From NCBI RefSeq assembly GCF_025141175.1, contig NZ_CP081155.1:282001-346000 (forward strand): a stretch of 64,000 nucleotides of DNA. The letters run 5' to 3'. The notes beneath the pieces are model-generated. The model was not told the DNA's origin. It did not search any database and saw only the letters and a program-made list of their open reading frames with translations. Each line of letters begins with the position of its first letter. Within the stretch, counting starts at the first letter, position 1. Below, piece after piece: positions 1 through 7,666 of this stretch. This stretch comes from Jannaschia sp. M317 (GTDB taxonomy: Bacteria > Pseudomonadota > Alphaproteobacteria > Rhodobacterales > Rhodobacteraceae). The position numbers and the translations under genes are program-made.

Positions 1-738
1 TGCCTTGGCGGGGTTCAGCCCCTTGGGACAGGTCTTGGTGCAGTTCATGATCGTATGGCAGCGATACAGTTTGAACGGATCCTCCAGATCGTCCAGCCGC
101 TCGCCCGTGGCCTCGTCCCGGCTGTCGATGATCCAGCGGTAGGCGTGCAACAGGGCCGCCGGGCCGAGGTAGCGATCGCCGTTCCACCAATAACTGGGGC
201 AGGACGTGGAGCAGGACGCGCACATGATGCACTCATAAAGGCCATCCAGCTTGGAGCGGTCCTCGATCGACTGGCGCCATTCCTTGGCGGGGGTGTTCGA
301 TTTCGTCTCCAGCCAGGGCATGACCGATGCGTGCTGGGCATAGAAATGGGTCAGGTCGGGGATCAGGTCCTTGACCACCGGCATGTGCGGCAGGGGATAG
401 ATCTTTACGTCGCCGTCGACTTCGTCGATGCCCCAGGTGCAGGCCAGCGTGTTGATGCCGTCGATGTTCATCGCGCAGGACCCACAGATCCCTTCGCGGC
501 AGGACCGGCGGAAGGTCAGGGTCGGGTCGATCTCGTTCTTGATCTTGATCAGCGCGTCCAGAATCATCGGACCGCAGGTGTCCAGATCGACGAAATAGGT
601 GTCCAGACGCGGGTTCTTTCCGTCCTCGGGGTTCCAGCGATAGATCTGGAACGTCCGCAGGTTGGTCGCCCCCTCGGGCTTGGGCCAGGTCTTGCCCACG
701 GTGATCTTGGAGTTCTTGGGCAGGGTGAATTGGACCAT
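1..738 (-). CDS. sdhB: Succinate dehydrogenase iron-sulfur subunit (3' end beyond window)
   Basis: Electron-transfer subunit of respiratory complex II; it passes electrons from the SdhA flavin to ubiquinone in the inner membrane and belongs to the TCA cycle. All three cluster-binding sets are visible: the [2Fe-2S] ligands Cys80, 85, 88 and 100 in [16 protein letters not shown], then [15 protein letters not shown], then [14 protein letters not shown]. The window edge cuts the gene after 246 codons; the family is usually near 259 residues, so about a dozen C-terminal residues are missing. The ATG at 738 follows a GGAG-like ribosome site. It is the last gene of the sdh cluster, separated from sdhA by five non-sdh genes. 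Confidence 0.97.
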   Translation of the reverse strand, partial: MVQFTLPKNSKITVGKTWPKPEGATNLRTFQIYRWNPEDGKNPRLDTYFVDLDTCGPMILDALIKIKNEIDPTLTFRRSCREGICGSCAMNIDGINTLACTWGIDEVDGDVKIYPLPHMPVVKDLIPDLTHFYAQHASVMPWLETKSNTPAKEWRQSIEDRSKLDGLYECIMCASCSTSCPSYWWNGDRYLGPAALLHAYRWIIDSRDEATGERLDDLEDPFKLYRCHTIMNCTKTCPKGLNPAKA

Positions 739-750
739 GGGTCGCTCCTC

Positions 751-1068
751 TCAGAGTGTGTCTAGCAGCACCGGCAGACCCTGGGTCGCGATGCATTGGA
801 TGGTTGCGGGACGCCGGGCGATGTCGCCCACGACGCGCGCGGCGGTCTGATCGTTCCGTGTGGCGGCGGCCCCGGCGAGGGTGATGATTTCCTCGCCCGT
901 AGCGTTGTCGATGATGCAATCGGTGGCGGGTTCCAGCGGGACGCCGGGAAACCGGTCGGCCAGCACAGGGCGCACGGTCGCACGGGCCGCTTCGCGGGTC
1001 AGATCCGTGCCGATCCCGCTGTTGCAGGCGGCAAGCAGCAGCGGCAGGAACAACAGGCTAGGCCGCAT
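751..1068 (-). CDS. Small lipoprotein inside the sdh operon
   Basis: A 105-residue protein of unknown function. The start MRPSLLFLPLLLAAC is a classic lipoprotein signal peptide with the lipobox Cys at residue 15, so it should be exported and lipid-anchored. I chose the ATG at 1068 because longer starts lose the signal peptide. Its start overlaps the end of the upstream sulfotransferase by 11 bases and it ends 12 bases before sdhB, so it is almost certainly co-transcribed and translationally coupled. The mature part contains one further Cys pair region (TDCIIDN and TIQCIATQ) that could form a disulfide. No family recognised. Confidence 0.7.
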   Translation of the reverse strand: MRPSLLFLPLLLAACNSGIGTDLTREAARATVRPVLADRFPGVPLEPATDCIIDNATGEEIITLAGAAATRNDQTAARVVGDIARRPATIQCIATQGLPVLLDTL

Positions 1069-1858
1069 GGCGCACCTCCTCGACCCAGTTGGTCGGGTGG
1101 TCTTCGTAGCCCAGATGCACAAGCGCCGGACCGTATTCCTCGGCATAGACCTCGGCCACGGAGCGCGGCAGGCGGGTGCGCCATTGCGCGGGTTTGCCGG
1201 AGGTGACGTGCCGGGCCACCCGTTCCACCCGATCCTCGGGCTTGGCCAGCCCCCCGAACAACGCGTTGCCCCAGAAGATATCGGCCCCCTTGGCGGCCTC
1301 CGCCTCGGTCAGGCCCAGGGTGCGCAGATGTTCGCGGAACCCCTCGCAGGAAGTGTCGGCGATCAGATCCTCGTAGCGAACCTCGATCCCGTTGGGGCGG
1401 GCGTAGTTCCAGGCCAGCATCTCGGCCAGGGTCTGCGCGTGTTTCTCGCGCATCTCGAACAGCAGTCGCGCCTCTTCGTTGGGCAGGGCGTTCAGGTGTT
1501 CCTGATAGGTCAGGCCGCCCAGATCGTCGCGCGGGATGTGCAGGAATTGCTCCCCCTTCACGCCGGCATGCAGGTGGTACCGCGCGCCCGAAAGCAGCAC
1601 ATCGCGCGGGTCGCGGATCACGTGCAGGGTGCGGGTATCGGGGCGGTTCAGGATCGTCCGGCGGAAATTGGACGACCAGGAAAACAGAAAGATCCGCTCT
1701 CCGTCCGGGATGACGTTGGCGCGCACCGACGGATAGACCACCCGTTCCGCCACGCCCATCCAGCCCGCCAGCTTGCGGAACACGGCCCGCATCCACAGCG
1801 TCCCGGTCTTGTGATGGGTTCCGACACAGAACACGCGGGGGGCAATCAGCTGCGTCAT
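1058..1858 (-). CDS. Sulfotransferase-family protein between sdhA and sdhB
   Basis: A 266-residue protein with the hallmarks of PAPS-dependent sulfotransferases: the 5'-phosphosulfate loop GTHHKTGTLWMR at residues 13-24 and the 3'-phosphate motif IRDPRDVLLSG at residues 81-91. It is predicted to move a sulfuryl group from PAPS to an unknown acceptor, in the cytoplasm or at the membrane face. The start at 1858 overlaps the previous lipoprotein stop by 4 bases (ATGA) and the end overlaps the next gene by 11 bases, so it is locked into the sdh transcript. The acceptor cannot be guessed from sequence, and its presence among complex II genes is unexplained. Confidence 0.8.
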   Translation of the reverse strand: MTQLIAPRVFCVGTHHKTGTLWMRAVFRKLAGWMGVAERVVYPSVRANVIPDGERIFLFSWSSNFRRTILNRPDTRTLHVIRDPRDVLLSGARYHLHAGVKGEQFLHIPRDDLGGLTYQEHLNALPNEEARLLFEMREKHAQTLAEMLAWNYARPNGIEVRYEDLIADTSCEGFREHLRTLGLTEAEAAKGADIFWGNALFGGLAKPEDRVERVARHVTSGKPAQWRTRLPRSVAEVYAEEYGPALVHLGYEDHPTNWVEEVRHAA

Positions 1859-2082
1859 CGGCTTGCCCGCTCTGCGGTGCAGGCCAGCAGATCCTCGATT
1901 TCCTGGTTGGACATCGGGCCACTGGGATCGACCGCCAGATCGGGCCGGCCGATGGCCGTCACGCAGGAGGCGAGACCGGGCGTCACCTCTACGTCGGCAC
2001 CGACGAAATCTGCCGCACCGGGTCCACTGCTCAGGGTGTTGCACCCTGCCAGAAGGAACGGGACCAGAAAGGCGGCTCTCAT
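1855..2082 (-). CDS. 75-residue lipoprotein inside the sdh operon
   Basis: Starts MRAAFLVPFLLAGCNTLS, a lipoprotein signal with the lipobox Cys at residue 14. The mature part is about 60 residues with two further Cys (GLASCVTAIG and DLLACTAER), which may pair in the periplasm. The start at 2082 overlaps the preceding stop by 4 bases (ATGA) and its own stop overlaps the sulfotransferase start by 4 bases. I recognise no family. The size, signal type and two-Cys pattern resemble its neighbours at 2079-2375 and 2372-2578, suggesting one small exported protein type in several copies. Confidence 0.65.
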   Translation of the reverse strand: MRAAFLVPFLLAGCNTLSSGPGAADFVGADVEVTPGLASCVTAIGRPDLAVDPSGPMSNQEIEDLLACTAERASR

Positions 2083-2375
2083 GTGCGCCCGCCCAGCGTG
2101 ATGCCGACTGTCTTCGGGGCCGGTGCGCCGGACGTGCGGCGCGCGATGCAGTCGGCGAGGAAATCCTCCTCCGACTGGGGGTTGAGTATGCGGTTGGTAA
2201 TCGTGACGCGCCCGCTGGCCACGGGTCCGCCCGACCCGATCCCGGCCCCGACGGAGCCGCTGACACCATCGGCCTGCGCCATCTCGGCGCGACACAACCG
2301 GTCGGCCCGTTCGGGCGTCACAGGCACGGGCGCGCAGGCCTGAAGATACGGCAGCAGGGCAAGCGCGCGGATCAT
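2079..2375 (-). CDS. 98-residue exported protein inside the sdh operon
   Basis: Begins MIRALALLPYLQACAPVPV, a short hydrophobic leader ending in a lipobox-like LQAC, so probably a lipoprotein. A glycine-rich stretch (SGSVGAGIGSGG) is followed by NRILNPQSEEDFLADCIARR, where a second Cys sits in a predicted helix. The gene overlaps both neighbours by 4 bases in ATGA form. Function unknown. The DxC-containing C-terminal helix recurs in the two adjacent small genes (DLLAC, DTCEAL), the main clue that they are related. Confidence 0.6.
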   Translation of the reverse strand: MIRALALLPYLQACAPVPVTPERADRLCRAEMAQADGVSGSVGAGIGSGGPVASGRVTITNRILNPQSEEDFLADCIARRTSGAPAPKTVGITLGGRT

Positions 2376-2578
2376 CGCGGCAGCGCCTCGCAGGTGTCAA
2401 GCCGGGCCAGATCCTCGGCGGATCGGGTCACGATGGTGCCGTCGCGCACGGTCAAACCCTGATCACGGGCGCAATCCAGATAGGCGGCGCGCCGGGCCTC
2501 CGGCCCGCTGGGCATGCAGGCGGACAGGGTCAGCGCAACGGCCAGCCCCCCCGCCCGAATGGCATCCCGACGGGCCAT
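2372..2578 (-). CDS. 68-residue lipoprotein directly after sdhA
   Basis: The leader MARRDAIRAGGLAVALTLSAC has the lipobox Cys at residue 21. The mature part of about 47 residues contains two more Cys (YLDCARDQG and RLDTCEAL). Only four bases separate the sdhA stop region at 2583 from this gene, which starts at 2578 downstream of sdhA in the direction of transcription, and it overlaps the next gene by 4 bases. No family recognised. It is real rather than a shadow because the overlap chain and signal peptide both hold and no other frame is coding here. Confidence 0.6.
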   Translation of the reverse strand: MARRDAIRAGGLAVALTLSACMPSGPEARRAAYLDCARDQGLTVRDGTIVTRSAEDLARLDTCEALPR

Positions 2579-2582
2579 CGGC

Positions 2583-4394
2583 TCAGTAAACCCGAGCCTT
2601 GGGCGCGATCTTCTTGAGGTCGATCCCGCCTTCGTTATGGCTGCTGAGCGGGGTCAGGTGGACCCCACGATAGCCCAGGCTGGCCTTTTGCTCGTCTCCC
2701 TTGAACCAGGTCAGCGAATGCTTGCGCCAATTTTCGTCGTCGCGATCGGGGAAGTCTTCGTGCGCGTGGGCACCCCGGCTTTCCTTGCGCGCCTCGGCGG
2801 CGACCACGGTGGCGACGGCGTTGGGCATCAGGTTCGCCAGCTCCAGCGTCTCCATCAGGTCGGAGTTCCAGATCAGCGTGTTGTCGGTGACGGCGACGTC
2901 GGACATCTTGCCGGCGATCCCCTCCATCGCTTCCTTGCCCTGGGCCAACGTATCGGAGGTGCGGAACACGGCGGCGTCGGCCTGCATCGTCTTTTGCATC
3001 TCCAGGCGCAACTCGGCGGTGGCGACCTGACCGCGTGCGTGGCGGAGGCCGTCAAAGCGGGCGAGCGCCATTTCGACCGACCGCTGGTTCGGCGTCGGCA
3101 CCGGGGTCGAGGGATCGACCACCTGACCGGCGCGGATCGCGGCGGCCCGGCCAAAGACCACAAGGTCGATGAGCGAGTTGGACCCCAGACGGTTCGCGCC
3201 ATGCACGGAGGCACAGCCCGCCTCGCCCACGGCCATCAGGCCCGGCGCGACGGCATCGTCGTTGCCCTCGGTCGGGGACAGCACCTCGCCCCAGTAGTTC
3301 GTGGGAATGCCGCCCATGTTGTAGTGCACCGTGGGCAGCACGGGAATCGGTTCCTTGGTCACGTCGGCACCAGCAAAGATGCGCGCCGATTCGGAGATAC
3401 CGGGCAGGCGCAGGGCCAGCGTCTCGGCAGGCAGGTGCGACAGGTTCAGGTGGATGTGATCCCCCTCGGCCCCGACGCCGCGGCCTTCGCGGATTTCCAT
3501 GGTCATGCAGCGGCTGACCACGTCGCGGGACGCCAGGTCCTTGTAGGTCGGCGCATAGCGTTCCATGAACCGCTCGCCTTCGGAGTTGGTGAGATACCCG
3601 CCCTCGCCCCGCGCGCCCTCGGTGATCAGGCAACCGGCGCCGTAGATGCCGGTGGGGTGGAACTGAACGAATTCCATATCCTGAAGCGGCAGGCCCGCGC
3701 GGGCCACCATGCCGCCGCCGTCGCCGGTGCAGGTATGGGCCGAGGTGGCCGAGAAATAGGCGCGGCCGTAACCGCCGGTGGCCAGCACCGTCATCTTGGC
3801 CGAAAACAGGTGCAGGGTGCCGTCGTCCAGCTTCCAGCACAGAACGCCCTGACACTGACCGTCATCGGACATGATCAGGTCGATGGCGAAGTACTCGATG
3901 AAGAACTCGGCCTTTTCCTTCAGGCTTTGACCATAAAGCGTGTGCAAAATGGCGTGGCCGGTGCGGTCGGCCGCGGCGCAGGTGCGCTGAACGGGTGGGC
4001 CTTCGCCGTATTCGGTGGTGTGGCCACCAAAGGGCCGCTGATAGATCTTGCCCTCTTCGGTGCGCGAAAACGGCACGCCGTAGTGTTCCAGCTCATAGAC
4101 CGCCTTGGGTGCCTCGCGCGCCAGGTATTCCATGGCGTCCGTATCACCCAGCCAGTCCGACCCCTTGACGGTGTCGTACATGTGCCATTGCCAGCTGTCG
4201 GGGCCCATGTTGCCAAGCGAGGCGGCAATGCCCCCCTGCGCGGCGACGGTGTGGGACCGGGTCGGAAACACCTTGGTGACGCAAGCCGTGCGCAGGCCTT
4301 GCTCGGCCATGCCCAGCGTGGCGCGCAGACCGGCCCCGCCGGCGCCCACCACGACGACGTCGTATTCGTGGGTCTCGTATTCGTAAGCAGCCAT
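2583..4394 (-). CDS. sdhA: Succinate dehydrogenase flavoprotein subunit
   Basis: Catalytic subunit of complex II; it oxidises succinate to fumarate on covalently bound FAD on the cytoplasmic face. The 603-residue length is typical. Visible motifs are the dinucleotide fold [16 protein letters not shown] near the N-terminus, the His-flavinylation segment [16 protein letters not shown], the substrate-site stretch [15 protein letters not shown] and [21 protein letters not shown] chose the ATG at 4394 ([17 protein letters not shown]) because it gives the family's normal N-terminus and has GGAGAA upstream. It lies 11 bases downstream of sdhD. Confidence 0.98.
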   Translation of the reverse strand: MAAYEYETHEYDVVVVGAGGAGLRATLGMAEQGLRTACVTKVFPTRSHTVAAQGGIAASLGNMGPDSWQWHMYDTVKGSDWLGDTDAMEYLAREAPKAVYELEHYGVPFSRTEEGKIYQRPFGGHTTEYGEGPPVQRTCAAADRTGHAILHTLYGQSLKEKAEFFIEYFAIDLIMSDDGQCQGVLCWKLDDGTLHLFSAKMTVLATGGYGRAYFSATSAHTCTGDGGGMVARAGLPLQDMEFVQFHPTGIYGAGCLITEGARGEGGYLTNSEGERFMERYAPTYKDLASRDVVSRCMTMEIREGRGVGAEGDHIHLNLSHLPAETLALRLPGISESARIFAGADVTKEPIPVLPTVHYNMGGIPTNYWGEVLSPTEGNDDAVAPGLMAVGEAGCASVHGANRLGSNSLIDLVVFGRAAAIRAGQVVDPSTPVPTPNQRSVEMALARFDGLRHARGQVATAELRLEMQKTMQADAAVFRTSDTLAQGKEAMEGIAGKMSDVAVTDNTLIWNSDLMETLELANLMPNAVATVVAAEARKESRGAHAHEDFPDRDDENWRKHSLTWFKGDEQKASLGYRGVHLTPLSSHNEGGIDLKKIAPKARVY

Positions 4395-4405
4395 TCGAAT
4401 TCTCC

Positions 4406-4777
4406 TTACAGCGCCAGTCGGGCGAGCGCGTAGACGCTGGCCAGCGCTGCGGCGTAGCTGATGCAGGTGGTGGCGACGATCGCGATCTTGCGCGCCGTGC
4501 CGGGCACGTAGTCCTCGATCAGGACCTGCACACCCTTGGCGAAATGCACCCAGCCGACGGTCAGCGTCAAAAGCGCGATCAGCGCGGGCCAGGGGCGGGA
4601 ATAATAGGCCACGATTTCCTCGTAGGGGGCACCAAGCACCGCCCCGAACGTGAACAGAAACAGCGGCACAAGGATCAGCAGCGCGGCAGACAGCAGCGTC
4701 TGATGCCAGTGATGTGTCGTGCCCGCGCCAGAGGCACCCAGGCCCGCGACGCGCTTGCGGTCGGTCAGATAAGCCAT
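4406..4777 (-). CDS. sdhD: Succinate dehydrogenase membrane anchor subunit
   Basis: A 123-residue hydrophobic anchor of complex II with three predicted membrane helices (about residues 27-49, 58-80 and 95-120). With SdhC it binds heme b and ubiquinone. The start [24 protein letters not shown] followed by [14 protein letters not shown] matches the alphaproteobacterial SdhD pattern; the latter stretch precedes the third helix. It sits between sdhC (9 bases upstream) and sdhA (11 bases downstream), the standard order. Confidence 0.93.
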   Translation of the reverse strand: MAYLTDRKRVAGLGASGAGTTHHWHQTLLSAALLILVPLFLFTFGAVLGAPYEEIVAYYSRPWPALIALLTLTVGWVHFAKGVQVLIEDYVPGTARKIAIVATTCISYAAALASVYALARLAL

Positions 4778-4786
4778 GCGACCCCC

Positions 4787-5170
4787 TTACAGAATGATAA
4801 TCGTGAACAGCGACAGGCAGACCGAGGCGATGATGATCCCGATGCCCAGTTTTTCCGCCGAGTCGATGTCCAGCAGATAGCCCTGATCCCAGACCAGATG
4901 CCGCAACCCCGCCAGCAGGTGATACCAGATCGCAAAGATCGACCCCAGGAACACCAGCTTGCCGAACCACGACGTCAGCACCGCGTCGGCGGTGGCAAAG
5001 GCCTCGGGCCCGGCGGCGGCGGCCACGAACCACCAGGTGATCAAAAGCCCCGCGAGGATCAGCGCGTTGCCGGTGATCCGCGTCAGGATGGAGGTCATGG
5101 AGGTCAGCTGCGGGCGATACACCTGAAGGTGCGGGCTCAGGGGTCGATTGCCCCGGTTGACGTCGGCCAT
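4787..5170 (-). CDS. sdhC: Succinate dehydrogenase cytochrome b556 subunit
   Basis: A 127-residue heme-b anchor of complex II with three membrane helices. The SdhC signature is clear: [19 protein letters not shown] at the N-terminus and [10 protein letters not shown] entering helix 1, with the candidate axial heme His in [12 protein letters not shown]. It is the first gene of the leftward sdh operon; the ATG at 5170 follows AGGAGCG. The upstream 200 bases are shared with a divergent gene and carry the twin TGTGATCACA boxes. Confidence 0.95.
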   Translation of the reverse strand: MADVNRGNRPLSPHLQVYRPQLTSMTSILTRITGNALILAGLLITWWFVAAAAGPEAFATADAVLTSWFGKLVFLGSIFAIWYHLLAGLRHLVWDQGYLLDIDSAEKLGIGIIIASVCLSLFTIIIL

Positions 5171-5274
5171 GCGACGCTCCTTTCCGGTCTGGAAGTCTTG
5201 GGTCTGGTCTTCGCTCTATAGTCCTAGCGATTTCACCACCGGTGTCACGGGGTCGGAGGGTCGCAGGTCAATAT

Positions 5275-5326
5275 TTGGCGCTAACGGTGGCGATTTGTGA
5301 TCACGGTTTCGCGATGTGTGATCACA
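5275..5326. promoter_or_regulatory. Candidate TCA-cycle operator: twin TGTGATCAC(A) boxes plus TTGGCGCTAACGGT
   Basis: Two palindromic boxes, TGTGATCACG at 5296-5305 and TGTGATCACA at 5317-5326, start 21 bases apart (two helical turns). TTGGCGCTAACGGT lies beside them at 5275-5288. The same three elements, with the same 21-base box spacing, occur upstream of sucC. The boxes lie 126-156 bases upstream of sdhC and 54-84 bases upstream of the divergent gene at 5380. The binding protein is not known from the sequence. The central-carbon regulators CceR and AkgR of Rhodobacter sphaeroides are obvious candidates, but I cannot confirm that their motifs match. Confidence 0.65.
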
Positions 5327-5351
5327 GGAACCGGCCCGAAGATCGCGGGTT
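5327..5351 (+). promoter_or_regulatory. Candidate EcfG-type promoter for the DUF3140 gene
   Basis: GGAAC at 5327-5331, 16 bases, then GGTT at 5348-5351. This matches the general-stress sigma consensus GGAAC-N16/17-CGTT except for the first base of the -10 element. The last base lies 28 bases before the start codon at 5380, similar to the spacing of the other candidates in the stress region. The -35 element abuts the right-hand TGTGATCACA box. Confidence 0.5.
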
Positions 5352-5379
5352 GCCCCCTGACACAAGGACGGAGGCAGCA

Positions 5380-5718
5380 ATGTCGAGCAAATCGCGCGAT
5401 CAGATCTGGGACGAATGGCGGGACATGGTCAACATGGCCCCGCAAGAGATTGCAGACTGGCTGAAGACCGACGAAAGCCGATCGGTCGGATCTGATGACG
5501 GCGACGGAGAGTCGACGGGACACAAGTCCGGCAAACGGATCGTCGAGATCAAGCGCGCCAACAAGGCCGACCTGACCGAGGCCGATTGGGACCACATGGG
5601 CAAGGTCGTGGCCTACATCAAACGACACACCGCCCAGAACGGCCCGGAAGGGGACGTCGAACAGTCCGCCTGGCGCTATTCGCTGATGAACTGGGGCCAC
5701 GATCCCCTGGCGGACTGA
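5380..5718 (+). CDS. DUF3140-type small acidic protein
   Basis: A 112-residue hydrophilic protein, probably cytoplasmic, resembling the DUF3140 family by its core (DQIWDEWRDMVNMAPQEIADWL) and its C-terminal VVAYIKRHTAQ and SLMNWGHDP. The biochemical role is unknown. I chose the ATG at 5380 because AAGGACGGAGG lies just upstream; an in-frame start at 5242 would run through the regulatory boxes. A GGAAC-N16-GGTT element 28 bases before the start suggests control by the stress sigma factor EcfG encoded at 42.4 kb. It is transcribed away from sdhC and ends one base before the next, convergent gene. Confidence 0.8.
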   Translation: MSSKSRDQIWDEWRDMVNMAPQEIADWLKTDESRSVGSDDGDGESTGHKSGKRIVEIKRANKADLTEADWDHMGKVVAYIKRHTAQNGPEGDVEQSAWRYSLMNWGHDPLAD

Positions 5719-6399
5719 CTAGCGGCGGGCCGACCGGCGCAGCGCCTTCAGCATTTCGGTGCAGAACAGGATGCGTTCGTCGCCGTGATAGTAATAGGCG
5801 TTGTCCTCGCCGCAACTGGCGACCTGCACCGGAACGGGGCGCGGCAGGGTCAGGTGCCCGTTGAGCCGGTCGATGTCCTTGGCCAACAGGCGCAGCGTCT
5901 TGCCGATTCTTTCCGGCTGTAGACTGCGACCGCCTCCGGGGGCCATGCGGGCAAGGACAGGGGCCCATGCAGCGGCCACAACCTCGGCGCGGGCGACACA
6001 GGCGTCCTCGGATTCGGCAGGCATGCCAAGCGCGCGCGCCACCGGTCCCCGCACGTCGGGCCGAAGCCCATAGTAGAGACAGATCGCATGAGCCAGCCGC
6101 TGCGGCCCGGTCATGTATTCATCCCAGGGGTCGAACAGCAGGTTTTCGGCTTCGGCCCGCGCAAGGCGGGTCGCGTCCTGCACCATGCGCCGCAGCTCCG
6201 TCTCGCTGTGCAGGCGGTGGGCCAGCAGCATCGCAAATCCGTCTGCCGCCGTCTCTTCGGGGCCGAAGGGCTGCACCTGCATCTGGTCGATCACCGCGTG
6301 CCCGACCTCATGATACAGCGTCAGCCGCAGGTTGCTGAGCACGTAGTCCGCACGAAGCGGCGTGGCCAGCAGGCAAAACAGAACGGCAAAACGCAACAT
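5719..6399 (-). CDS. DUF4344-type putative zinc metallopeptidase, exported
   Basis: A 226-residue protein with an N-terminal signal peptide (MLRFAVLFCLLATPLRADY) and a metalloprotease motif HEVGH at about residues 31-35, followed by EETAADGFA, whose Glu could be the third metal ligand. This combination is typical of the DUF4344 group. Substrate unknown; the location should be the periplasm. I used the ATG at 6399; an ATG seven codons upstream (6420) is also possible but gives a poorer signal peptide. The single downstream Cys pair (ASCGEDN and LFCTEM) may form a disulfide. Confidence 0.75.
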   Translation of the reverse strand: MLRFAVLFCLLATPLRADYVLSNLRLTLYHEVGHAVIDQMQVQPFGPEETAADGFAMLLAHRLHSETELRRMVQDATRLARAEAENLLFDPWDEYMTGPQRLAHAICLYYGLRPDVRGPVARALGMPAESEDACVARAEVVAAAWAPVLARMAPGGGRSLQPERIGKTLRLLAKDIDRLNGHLTLPRPVPVQVASCGEDNAYYYHGDERILFCTEMLKALRRSARR

Positions 6400-6437
6400 C
6401 CCGCCATCAACGCGCAGCATCCGACGCGACGCAAGGG

Positions 6438-7463
6438 TCAGGCGGGCATCAAGGCCCAATAATCCAGGTCCAGCAGAACATCGGGCAGGTATTTCCCATC
6501 CTCGCCCCGCAGCGCCCCCGCAGCCCCGCGCGTCGCCACCAACCGCAGGCGCAGCGCGGCGATGCCGGGCCGGACCTGGGCCACGTCCAGCACCTCGGAC
6601 CAGGCCCGCACGGTATCGCCCGCGAAACAGGGGTTCGCATGGGCCCCGCCATTGATCGCGATGATCATCTGCGCATTGGCCAGCCCGTTGAACGACAGCG
6701 CCCGCGCCAGGCTGATGACGTGGCCGCCATAGATCAACCGCTTGCCGTCTTCGCGGTGGGTGGCGTCGAAATGCACCTTGGCCGTGTTCTGCCACAACCG
6801 GGTGGCCAGCATATGCTCCGCCTCTTCGATCGTGGTGCCGTCGACGTGGTCGATGATCTCTCCGATGCGGTAATCGGCGGCGCGATGCCGCTCTCCGGCC
6901 AGGTCAAAGTCGTAGTGCTCGAAGGTCAGGTCTTCGGGCACGGCCAGATCGTCGATGGACACGACCTCCTCCAGGGTCGGTATGACCGCTTCGGGGGCGG
7001 CCTGCGCTTGGTCGCGCTTGCGCACCATGACCCAGCGCACATAGCTCAGCACCGGCTCGTCCATCTGATCGAAACCGGTCGTGCGGACCCAGACCACCCC
7101 TGATTTCCCATTGGAATTCTGCTTGAGGCCGATGACCTCGCTTTCGGATCGCAGGGTGTCACCGGCATAGACCGGCTTCAGGAACCGCCCCTCGGCGTAG
7201 CCCAGGTTGGCGACCGCGTTCAACGACACGTCCGGCACCGTCTTGCCGAACACCGTGTGAAACACGATCAGATCGTCCAGAGGCGCGCCGTCCATCCCAC
7301 AGGTCAACGCAAAAGCGTCCGAGGACTGCAACGCGAACCGTTGCGGATAAAGCGCGTGATACAGCGCCCGCTCTCCCTCGGCAAGGGTGCGGGGGACGGC
7401 GTGACGAATCACCTCGCCCAGCGTGTAATCCTCAAAGAAGCGGCCTGCGTTGGTCTTGGTCAT
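6438..7463 (-). CDS. mch: Mesaconyl-CoA hydratase (ethylmalonyl-CoA pathway)
   Basis: A 341-residue MaoC-like hydratase. It starts KTNAGRFFEDYTLGE and contains FGKTVPDVSLNAVANLGYAEG and SNGKSGVVWVRT, which I recognise from the Rhodobacter mesaconyl-C1-CoA hydratase; the length also agrees. The enzyme hydrates mesaconyl-CoA to beta-methylmalyl-CoA in the ethylmalonyl-CoA route for acetate assimilation, in the cytoplasm. It overlaps the upstream DUF1737 gene by 4 bases and shares the operon with the NnrU-like and malyl-CoA lyase/thioesterase genes. Its product is the substrate of a CitE-type enzyme like that at 8227-9090. Confidence 0.93.
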   Translation of the reverse strand: MTKTNAGRFFEDYTLGEVIRHAVPRTLAEGERALYHALYPQRFALQSSDAFALTCGMDGAPLDDLIVFHTVFGKTVPDVSLNAVANLGYAEGRFLKPVYAGDTLRSESEVIGLKQNSNGKSGVVWVRTTGFDQMDEPVLSYVRWVMVRKRDQAQAAPEAVIPTLEEVVSIDDLAVPEDLTFEHYDFDLAGERHRAADYRIGEIIDHVDGTTIEEAEHMLATRLWQNTAKVHFDATHREDGKRLIYGGHVISLARALSFNGLANAQMIIAINGGAHANPCFAGDTVRAWSEVLDVAQVRPGIAALRLRLVATRGAAGALRGEDGKYLPDVLLDLDYWALMPA

Positions 7464-7666
7464 TGCTGTCCCAGTTTCATGTCGGGGTGATAGTCGGCGT
7501 CCACGTCCTTGGTCACCGCCTGAGCGCAGCGCATGACGCCCGCGACCGGATCATGGGCGTAGCAAGGCGATCCGTGCAGCACCCACCCCTTGGCCAGCGC
7601 ATCCGTGACCTTGTGACAAAAGGCCGAGGAATCCTCGGACGTGAGCAATCGGTACAGTGTCGCCAT
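7460..7666 (-). CDS. DUF1737 domain protein
   Basis: A 68-residue protein. It begins MATLYRLLTSEDSSAFCHKV and continues LAKGWVLHGSPCYAHDP, the characteristic DUF1737 pattern (a short alpha-beta fold with a conserved GW.LhGsp core). Function unknown. The start at 7666 shares one base with the stop of the NnrU-like gene (TGATG) and its end overlaps the mch start by 4 bases, so the three are translationally coupled. The consistent placement next to mch suggests an accessory role, but that is inference. Confidence 0.8.
   Translation of the reverse strand: MATLYRLLTSEDSSAFCHKVTDALAKGWVLHGSPCYAHDPVAGVMRCAQAVTKDVDADYHPDMKLGQQ

Noticed and set aside
2514..4433. 639-codon forward frame across sdhA
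   Set aside because: Antisense shadow of sdhA; same bias pattern, no motif.
5296..5326. TGTGATCACA as a CRP site
   Set aside because: CRP half sites TGTGA and TCACA are separated by six bases; here they abut, so the half-site geometry does not match.
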